In this document: piece by piece, positions 58,497-64,000 of the stretch
Layout: each line of letters starts with the position of its first letter
Position numbering within the stretch: position 1 is the first letter of the stretch
Assembly (NCBI RefSeq): GCF_016860525.1
Contig: NZ_BNEA01000015.1
Span: forward strand, 2,852,001 to 2,916,000
Origin: Streptomyces rubradiris
GTDB lineage: Bacteria > Actinomycetota > Actinomycetes > Streptomycetales > Streptomycetaceae
Direction of reading: 5' to 3'
DNA: 64,000 nt
Made by a program: the position numbers and the translations under genes
The notes under the pieces: generated by a model
Database searches by the model: none
Seen by the model: only the letters and a program-made list of their open reading frames with translations
What the model was told of the DNA's origin: nothing

Positions 58497-59720
58497 ATGG
58501 ACCCCCTAGACGTGGGAGCCGGTGGCATCCTGCGACAGCCCAAGGCGGTCTGGGCCACGGCCGGCGCCTCCGTCGTCGCCTTCATGGGCATCGGCCTCGT
58601 CGACCCGATCCTGCCGTCGATCGCCCGGGGCCTGGACGCCAGCCCCAGCCAGGTGTCCCTGCTCTTCACCTCGTACTTCCTGATCACGGCCGTCGCGATG
58701 CTGCTGACCGGCTTCGTCTCCAGCCGGATCGGCGGGAAGAAGACGCTGCTGCTCGGCCTCGCGTTCGTGGTGGTGTTCGCCGGTCTGGCCGGCACCTCCG
58801 GCTCGGTCGGCCAGCTCGTGGGGTACCGGGCCGGCTGGGGCCTCGGCAACGCGCTGTTCGTCTCCACCGCCCTCGCGGTCATCGTCGGCGCGGCGGCCGG
58901 CGGCAGCGCGGCGGCGATCCTGCTCTACGAGTCCGCACTCGGCCTCGGCATGGCGTGCGGCCCGCTGCTCGGCGCGGTCCTCGGCAACGCCAGCTGGCGC
59001 TACCCGTTCTTCGGCACGGCCACACTGATGGCGATCGGCTTCCTGTGCATCGCCGCGTTCCTGAAGGAGCAGCCCAGGCCGGCCCGCAAGACCTCGGTCC
59101 TGGACCCGCTCAAGGCGCTCGGCCACGGCGGTCTGGCCTCGGCGGCGGTCTCCGCGTTCTTCTACAACTACACGTTCTTCACCGTGCTGGCCTTCACGCC
59201 GTTCGTGCTGGACATGACGCCGTACCGGTCGGGCGCGGTGTTCTTCGCCTGGGGTCTGCTGCTCGCCGTCTTCTCGGTGATCGTGGCCCCGCGCATGCAG
59301 GAGCGGTTCGGCTCGCTGAAGGTGCTCGGCGGCTCGCTGGTGCTGCTCGCGGCGGACGTGCTCGTGCTCGGCTACGGCGGCCACACCGCGGCCGTCGTCT
59401 GCACGATCCTGTCCGGCGCGTTCATCGGTGTGAACAACACCGTCTACACCGAGCTGGCCCTCGGCGTGTCGGACGCCCCGCGCCCGGTGGCGAGCGCGGG
59501 CTACAACTTCGTGCGCTGGTTCGCCGCCGCCGCGGCACCCTACTTCGCGCCCAAGATCGAGGAGTGGACCGACATCCACGTCCCGTTCGTGGTGGCGGCC
59601 GTCACGGCGGTGCTGGGCGCGCTCGTGGTCCTCGTCCGGCGCCGGGCCCTCGTGCACGAAGCCGAGGAGCTCCGGCCCGGGCACGCGACCGAGGACGGCG
59701 TCGGGGTCTTCGCCAACTGA
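58497..59720 (+). CDS. MFS transporter (12-TM drug:H+ antiporter-like)
   Basis: The 407-aa protein has about 12 hydrophobic segments, GIGLVDPILPSIARGLDAS in the first loop and GFVSSRIGGKKTLLLGLAF as the family loop 2-3 motif (G-x3-D/S-R-x-G-x-K/R). It resembles the Streptomyces multidrug efflux group. ATG 58497 has GACGGGAG about 9 nt upstream. Substrate unknown. It is 26 kb from the polyketide cluster, and nothing ties it to it besides the lack of another exporter. Confidence 0.88.
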   Translation: MDPLDVGAGGILRQPKAVWATAGASVVAFMGIGLVDPILPSIARGLDASPSQVSLLFTSYFLITAVAMLLTGFVSSRIGGKKTLLLGLAFVVVFAGLAGTSGSVGQLVGYRAGWGLGNALFVSTALAVIVGAAAGGSAAAILLYESALGLGMACGPLLGAVLGNASWRYPFFGTATLMAIGFLCIAAFLKEQPRPARKTSVLDPLKALGHGGLASAAVSAFFYNYTFFTVLAFTPFVLDMTPYRSGAVFFAWGLLLAVFSVIVAPRMQERFGSLKVLGGSLVLLAADVLVLGYGGHTAAVVCTILSGAFIGVNNTVYTELALGVSDAPRPVASAGYNFVRWFAAAAAPYFAPKIEEWTDIHVPFVVAAVTAVLGALVVLVRRRALVHEAEELRPGHATEDGVGVFAN

Positions 59721-59723
59721 CCG

Positions 59724-59748
59724 GATCTCACCTTGCGTTGGTGAGATC
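59724..59748 (+). terminator. 9-bp hairpin after the MFS gene
   Basis: GATCTCACC (59724-59732) pairs with GGTGAGATC (59740-59748), loop TTGCGTT, right after the stop; it may serve the convergent gene as well. Confidence 0.65.
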
Positions 59749-59773
59749 GGTCACTCCCGGCGGCCGGTGGCGG

Positions 59774-60358
59774 TCAGTCCAGCGGGACGGATTTCCGGGC
59801 CGGGTCCCTGAGGTCCGTCCCGTGCGCCAGCCAGCGCTCCTGGAGGGCCTGGGCGCCGTGCACCCGCTTCCAGGCGGCCTCGTTCGGGGTCATCGGCAGC
59901 AGCGGCAGGAACCGTACGGGGTCCAGCGGGGCGTCCAGCTCCAGGTCCTCGACCAGCCCGCCGGGCTCGCCCACCAGGACCGAGGTGAAGGGGGCGCCGG
60001 GCCACAGCGGCTCGCCCACGTCCAAGGAGGCGCCGGGGGCCACCACCAGGCCCTCCACCTGCGGGCTGGCGGCCAGGACGGCGAGCGGGCGGAGCAGCTT
60101 GTCGGTGTCGGCGAGGCCCGCGCGGACGGACAGCACCAGTTCGGCGCGGGGCCCCTTCACCGGGTCGGCGAGCACCGCCGTGGGGTCCGTCATGGGCTGC
60201 CGGGACATCCCGAGGGTGGCGTACCGGACGACGTCCCCCTCGTGGAAGCGGAGCACCTCGATGCGGTCCGTGCCGAGGAAGGTGACGGCGGCGCGCGCGT
60301 CCGGCTCGCCCAGCGCGGTGGTCAACCGGGCCTCGACCAGAGGAAGAACATCAGCCAT
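59774..60358 (-). CDS. SseB/enhanced-serine-sensitivity-like protein (suppressor-of-fused fold)
   Basis: The 194-aa protein, MADVLPLVEARLTTALGEP at the start, has the suppressor-of-fused/SseB layout with VTFLGTDRIEVLRFHEGD and a C-terminal FLPLLPMTPNEAAWKRVHG. Function unknown. TATGCT (minus strand, 60370-60365) is 6 nt before the ATG, a leaderless arrangement. Longer in-frame openings upstream run through the corA leader and are not credible. Confidence 0.75.
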   Translation of the reverse strand: MADVLPLVEARLTTALGEPDARAAVTFLGTDRIEVLRFHEGDVVRYATLGMSRQPMTDPTAVLADPVKGPRAELVLSVRAGLADTDKLLRPLAVLAASPQVEGLVVAPGASLDVGEPLWPGAPFTSVLVGEPGGLVEDLELDAPLDPVRFLPLLPMTPNEAAWKRVHGAQALQERWLAHGTDLRDPARKSVPLD

Positions 60359-60818
60359 GCGGCGAGCATAGAACTCGTCAGTAGCGGGCAAAGGGGGGCC
60401 TTGACAGTATCGGCGGCTGGTACTCTGAGCCGGGGGTTCGGGGCGACACGCGGAAGCGTCGCTGTCAAGTCCCGACACCGTTGAGACTCCCTTACGAGGG
60501 ACCGGCCGGAGGAGGTGGGGCTGCCATGGATCGAAGTCGACCGTGCAGTACCACTCGCTCTTCCGGCCGCTGACGCAGTCACCGGCTGGCCGCCGTCTTC
60601 CTTTGCGCGTCGTCGTTCGGAAGAGCACCTCGTTTCGCTTTGCCTGATCTGTCTGATCTGAATCAGTTCTGCATCGGCAGTGAAGCCGCCACCGCGACGG
60701 TGCGGTGCTCCCCGCTTTGTGGACGTGCCACACACGCACAGCCAGGACGTCCCCATTCCGGGTAGTTCCACCCGTCGCCGCGCGCGTTTTCGCCGCCCGC
60801 CCGCGAAGGAGCCTGCCC
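60359..60818 (+). promoter_or_regulatory. corA promoter and long 5' leader
   Basis: TTGACA at 60401-60406 is the best -35 in the region; TACTCT (60421) gives a 14-bp spacer, which is short. The leader of about 390 nt contains a 15-codon frame with a strong ribosome site (60526-60573), an ACCG/CGGT hairpin near 60690-60705 and no large gene. It does not resemble the Mg-sensing M-box by eye. Confidence 0.4.
60526..60573 (+). CDS. upstream 15-residue leader ORF before corA
   Basis: GGAGGAGG lies about 8 nt before ATG 60526; the peptide reads MDRSRPCSTTRSSGR and ends in TGA. Four Arg and four Ser residues in fifteen, and the best ribosome site in the whole leader, are more than chance would suggest. 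It may be a leader peptide whose translation controls corA, as mgtL-type leaders do; the sequence is not proline-rich, so the mechanism would differ. Confidence 0.35.
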   Translation: MDRSRPCSTTRSSGR

Positions 60819-61946
60819 ATGTCGATGATCCGCGACCTGCGCGCCGTGGTCCGCCCCTCGTCCCGCGTCTCGCTGCGCAAGGACTCCGGGACGACGTCGT
60901 ACGACACCACGCGCGACCCGTCGACGCCCTCGGCCGTCGTCGACTGCGCCGTCTACCGCGACGGCGCCCGCGTGCCCAGTGCCGGGCCGCTGAGCCCGCA
61001 GGAGGCGATGCGGCAGGTGCGCCGCGACGGCGGGTTCGTCTGGATCGGCCTGCACGAGCCGACCGAGGAGGAATTCGCCGGTATCGCCGGTGAGTTCGGG
61101 CTGCACCCGCTGGCCGTGGAGGACGCCGTGCAGGCGCACCAGCGGCCCAAGCTGGAGCGCTACGACGACTCGCTGTTCACGGTCTTCAAGACCATCCACT
61201 ACGTCGAGCACGACCGGCTGACCGCCAACAGCGAGGTCGTGGAGACCGGCGAGGTCATGTGCTTCACCGGACGGGACTTCTTCATCACCGTCCGGCACGG
61301 CGGCCAGGGTTCGCTGCGCGCCCTGCGCCACCGCCTCCAGGACGACCCGGAGCTGCTGGCCAAGGGCCCCTCGGCCGTGCTGCACGCCATCGCCGACCAT
61401 GTGGTGGACGGCTACATCGCGGTCGCCCACGCGGTGCAGGACGACATCGACGACGTGGAGACCGAGGTCTTCTCGCCCGGCCGCAAGGGCGGGGTCTCGC
61501 GCGGTGTGGACTCCGCCCGGATCTACCAACTCAAGCGCGAGGTACTGGAGTTCAAGCGCGCGGTGGCGCCGCTGCTGCGGCCCATGCAGCTGCTGAGCGA
61601 GCGGCCGATGCGGCTGATCGACCCGGACATCCAGAAGTACTTCCGGGACGTGGCCGACCACCTGGCCCGGGTCCAGGAGCAGGTCATGGGCTTCGACGAA
61701 CTGCTCAACTCCATCCTCCAGGCCAACCTCGCCCAGGCGTCCGTCGCGCAGAACGAGGACATGCGCAAGATCACCGCGTGGGCGGCCATCATCGCCGTAC
61801 CGACGATGGTGTGCGGGGTGTACGGCATGAACTTCGAACACATGCCGGAGCTGCACTGGCGGTACGGCTACCCGGTGATCATGGGCATCACCGCCGCGAT
61901 CTGTCTGGGCATCCACCGCACGCTGAAGCGCAACGGCTGGCTGTGA
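60819..61946 (+). CDS. corA: CorA family magnesium/cobalt transporter
   Basis: The 375-aa protein has the CorA layout: an N-terminal alpha/beta domain (FVWIGLHEPTEEEF), a long helical stalk with the conserved HPLAVEDA and QRPKLERYDDSLF, and two C-terminal helices with the pore signature YGMNFEHMPEL (GMN). ATG 60819 has GAAGGAG 7 nt upstream. It is a pentameric Mg2+ channel in the plasma membrane. Confidence 0.95.
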   Translation: MSMIRDLRAVVRPSSRVSLRKDSGTTSYDTTRDPSTPSAVVDCAVYRDGARVPSAGPLSPQEAMRQVRRDGGFVWIGLHEPTEEEFAGIAGEFGLHPLAVEDAVQAHQRPKLERYDDSLFTVFKTIHYVEHDRLTANSEVVETGEVMCFTGRDFFITVRHGGQGSLRALRHRLQDDPELLAKGPSAVLHAIADHVVDGYIAVAHAVQDDIDDVETEVFSPGRKGGVSRGVDSARIYQLKREVLEFKRAVAPLLRPMQLLSERPMRLIDPDIQKYFRDVADHLARVQEQVMGFDELLNSILQANLAQASVAQNEDMRKITAWAAIIAVPTMVCGVYGMNFEHMPELHWRYGYPVIMGITAAICLGIHRTLKRNGWL

Positions 61947-61999
61947 GCGGCCGGTGCGGGCCGGCCGGCGGTCCGGTGCGGCCTGGTTAGGCTGGGCCC

Positions 62000-62521
62000 A
62001 TGACAAGCGAGCTGCTCGACCGGGCCCTCATCGAGGAGGCCGCGAAGAAGTCCGGCCTGATCTGGGTCAGGGGCGCCGGTGCCCCGGCCGCGCGGGCGCT
62101 GTGGCACGTGTGGCACGAGGGCGCGGTGTGCGTGGTCGGCGACGGGCCGGGCGAGCAGCCGCTGGCGGGGCTGGCCGACGGCGGCCTCGCCGAGGTGAGC
62201 GTGCGCAGCAAGGACAAGGGCGGCCGGCTGGTGACGTTCCCGGCCGCCGTGAGCGAACTGGCGGCCGGGTCCGAGGAGTGGGAGGCGGCGGTCGCCGAGC
62301 TGAAGGGCAAGCGGCTGAACGCCCCCGACGGCGAGCGGATGCCGGCCCGCTGGGCCCGCGAGTGCCGGGTGCTGCGCCTGGTGCCGGCCGGTTCGGTGAC
62401 CCCGCTGCCGGACGGCAGTCTCGCGGAGCGCCCGGTGCCGACTCCGGTGACCACGCGCGGACCGGTACCGGCGGGCCTGCCGAAGCTGCTGGTGAAGCGC
62501 CGGAAGGGAAAAAGGGGCTGA
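62000..62521 (+). CDS. conserved hypothetical protein (173 aa)
   Basis: The protein begins MTSELLDRALIEEAAKKSGLIWV and has a mixed alpha/beta body with LWHVWHEGAVCVVGDGPGEQ, ending in a basic tail (KLLVKRRKGKRG). The fold may be of the pyridoxamine-phosphate-oxidase/split-barrel type (GAVCVV..G; VSVRSKDKGGRLVTFPA), but that is a guess. TAGGCT at 61988-61993 lies 6 nt before ATG 62000, which suggests a leaderless mRNA. Probably cytosolic. Confidence 0.7.
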   Translation: MTSELLDRALIEEAAKKSGLIWVRGAGAPAARALWHVWHEGAVCVVGDGPGEQPLAGLADGGLAEVSVRSKDKGGRLVTFPAAVSELAAGSEEWEAAVAELKGKRLNAPDGERMPARWARECRVLRLVPAGSVTPLPDGSLAERPVPTPVTTRGPVPAGLPKLLVKRRKGKRG

Positions 62522-62671
62522 GTCGGGTTCGGCACCGCCGGGCTGAGCCGGGTTCGGCACCGCCGGGCCGCGCCGCGGGGGCTGAGCGCCCCACGGCGGA
62601 TACCGGGTGCCGTCGGTCTCCGGCAACGGTGACCAGCCGTGCGCGGTGCCGCGGCGCCCCCGGCCGGCCCG

Positions 62672-63418
62672 CTACGACGCCGGCAGCTGCCTGCCGTAGT
62701 CCACCGTCTCCGACTTCGCCGGCTCCTCGACGGTGAAGTTCCTGCCCCAGTCGGAGAAACGGAGCGTCCCCGCCTGCCCGCCCCGGACCAGGCGCAGCGG
62801 GTACGGCGTGCCCTGGAGGGACACGTCCAGCGTGCCGCCGGAACCGTGGTCGCCGGTGATGCGGATCGTGCGGGTACCCGATCCGTCGGCGTGCCGGCCG
62901 TCCGTCGCCAGCGTGCCGTGCAGCGTCAGCAGACCGTCGAGGAGGACGTCCTTGTCCGTGAAGCCGCTGAACTTCCGGTACGCGGGATCTTGCTGCGGCA
63001 CCTTCACATACTTGCCGTCCAGCTTGCCGGAGGCGCCGTCGCCGCCGTCGGCATGGTTCCAGAAGTCCGCGCCCGCCTTGAGGTACAGGTCCTCGCCGAC
63101 CCGCAGCAGCTGGAACGTCGTCCCCTGCGCGGTCACCGACCCGGTGCCGCCGTCGGCCTTGAGCCGCATGTCCAGCCGGTACGTACGGCCGCTGGTGACC
63201 ACGGTCCCGGACAGCCGTACCGCGCTCGCCGCGTCCGCCGCGGCCCGTGTCTTCGCCTGGATCCGGTCGGGGGTCAGCTTGCCGACCCCGTTGGTCCCGG
63301 CGTCGGGATCGTCGTCGCCGCCGCACCCCGACAGCACCAGCGCTCCCGTCACGACCAGTGCGCAGGCCGCGGTCACCCAAGCGGTGCGGCGGGTACGGCC
63401 CCGGGGAATCGCAGTCAC
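62672..63418 (-). CDS. lipoprotein of the LppX/LprAFG type
   Basis: The 248-aa protein has a lipoprotein signal (RTRRTAWVTAACALVVTGAL, then the lipobox LSGC near residue 32) and a body with KTRAAADAASAVRLSGTV, as in mycobacterial LppX/LprG and Streptomyces relatives with a lipid-binding beta half-barrel. It may carry lipid in or near the envelope. GTG 63418 has only a weak ribosome site. Ends 150 nt after the neighbouring plus-strand gene. Confidence 0.78.
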   Translation of the reverse strand: MTAIPRGRTRRTAWVTAACALVVTGALVLSGCGGDDDPDAGTNGVGKLTPDRIQAKTRAAADAASAVRLSGTVVTSGRTYRLDMRLKADGGTGSVTAQGTTFQLLRVGEDLYLKAGADFWNHADGGDGASGKLDGKYVKVPQQDPAYRKFSGFTDKDVLLDGLLTLHGTLATDGRHADGSGTRTIRITGDHGSGGTLDVSLQGTPYPLRLVRGGQAGTLRFSDWGRNFTVEEPAKSETVDYGRQLPAS

Positions 63419-63608
63419 CAAGGGAGCTGCCTTTCTGACGGTTCCTGAGCGGCGTACCGCAGGGTACCGGGGCGCCGCCCACCCGGCGGAGCCGGTCCGT
63501 CCGGACCGCCCACCAGGGCGTATCCGATCAGGACGGGCTAGCCTGAAGCGCACACGTGCGGGCATGTCCGAGCAAATCCCACGATCCTCACGCAAAGGAA
63601 GCACAGTC

Positions 63609-64000
63609 ATGGCAGCCGGCGCTCCCCGGATCTTCGTCTCGCACCTCGCCGGGGTCCCCGTCTTCGACCCGGCCGGCGACCAGGTGGGCCGCGTCCGCGA
63701 CGTGGTCGTCATGCTGCGCGTCGGGCGGCGGCCCCCGCGGGTCCTCGGGCTGGTCGTGGAGCTGTCCACCCGGCGCCGCATCTTCCTGCCCATGACCCGG
63801 GTGACCGGCATCGAGTCGGGCCAGGTCATCACCACCGGCGTGCTCAACGTCCGGCGCTTCGAGCAGCGGCCCACCGAGCGGCTGGTCTTCGGCGAGCTGC
63901 TGGACCGGCGGGTGACGCTGGTGGAGACCGGCGAGGAGGTCACCGTCCTCGACGTGTCCGTGCAGCAGCTGCCCGCCCGGCGGGACTGGGAGGTCGACCG
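63609..64000 (+). CDS. PRC-barrel / MgtE-N domain protein (3' end outside window)
   Basis: The visible 130 residues begin MAAGAPRIFVSHLAGVPVFD and form a PRC-barrel-like beta domain (GDQVGRVRDVVVMLRVG, RRIFLPMTRVTGIE). In actinobacteria this start belongs to proteins with an MgtE N-domain and CBS domains after it, linked to magnesium transport; those parts lie beyond the edge. AAAGGAAG precedes ATG 63609 and TAGCCT about 70 nt upstream is a likely -10. Confidence 0.75.
   Translation, partial: MAAGAPRIFVSHLAGVPVFDPAGDQVGRVRDVVVMLRVGRRPPRVLGLVVELSTRRRIFLPMTRVTGIESGQVITTGVLNVRRFEQRPTERLVFGELLDRRVTLVETGEEVTVLDVSVQQLPARRDWEVD

Noticed and set aside
58497..59720. MFS transporter as the exporter of the polyketide
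   Set aside because: It is 26 kb away among core genes and has no SARP-like box; the link is only the absence of another exporter.
60359..60818. M-box magnesium riboswitch before corA
   Set aside because: The conserved M-box core is absent; only a leader ORF and weak hairpins are present.
1..64000. CRISPR arrays, IS elements, integrases, tRNA or rRNA genes
   Set aside because: No regularly spaced repeats with unique spacers, no transposase motifs and no tRNA cloverleaf were seen. A tRNA scan would be decisive.

Overview
The window is high-GC actinobacterial DNA, almost certainly from a Streptomyces chromosome: GC-rich third positions, GTG/TTG starts, AGGAGG ribosome sites, SARP regulators, a SnoaL-like protein and twin-arginine export all fit. 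About 31 kb of accessory DNA (1086-32115) is followed by about 32 kb of ordinary core genes. No tRNA, rRNA, IS element, CRISPR array or phage gene was seen.

The left half is a type II polyketide biosynthetic gene cluster. The minimal PKS is one operon on the minus strand: KS-alpha (Cys169), KS-beta/chain-length factor (Gln162 in place of the Cys) and ACP (Ser42). Its helpers are an ActIII-type C9 ketoreductase, a two-domain aromatase/cyclase, an ActIV-like metallo-beta-lactamase-fold cyclase and a cluster-borne malonyl-CoA:ACP transacylase. With a SnoaL-like protein, an SDR, and an ActVA-ORF5/ActVB-like oxygenase and flavin reductase pair, this points to an actinorhodin/medermycin-like octaketide (benzoisochromanequinone or related naphthoquinone); that assignment is inference. 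Two likely F420 enzymes are present, one a quinone/nitroreductase fused to a hemerythrin domain. Sugar genes make a dTDP-2,6-dideoxyhexose of the oleandomycin L-olivose type: glucose-1-phosphate thymidylyltransferase, 4,6-dehydratase, 2,3-dehydratase, Gfo/Idh 3-ketoreductase, 3,5- or 5-epimerase and two 4-ketoreductases, with three glycosyltransferases. Several functions are duplicated: two FkbM methyltransferases, two class-C-beta-lactamase-like serine hydrolases and two SARPs.

Upstream of most cluster transcription units lies a heptamer direct repeat of form TCRAG with an 11-bp period, reading 5'-3' toward the gene it precedes. This matches what SARP activators bind and suggests the two SARPs (20581-21435 and 26721-27620) switch on the whole set. 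Long perfect hairpins end nearly every convergent pair. No drug exporter or resistance gene lies inside the cluster.

The right half (32213-64000) starts abruptly with moeZ. It then holds an epimerase/membrane protein/PelF-like glycosyltransferase operon, a dipeptide/nickel-type ABC transporter operon (substrate-binding lipoprotein, two permeases, double ATPase), a DUF3152 protein with an alpha/beta hydrolase, a TetR regulator, DUF3107, a ferritin-like protein, a DEAD-box RNA helicase with a long KPRRTRK-repeat tail, a NYN-domain protein, MarC, a PHP phosphoesterase, an MFS transporter, an SseB-like protein, CorA, an LppX-like lipoprotein and the start of a PRC-barrel/MgtE-N type protein. Several of these core genes appear to be transcribed without a leader.
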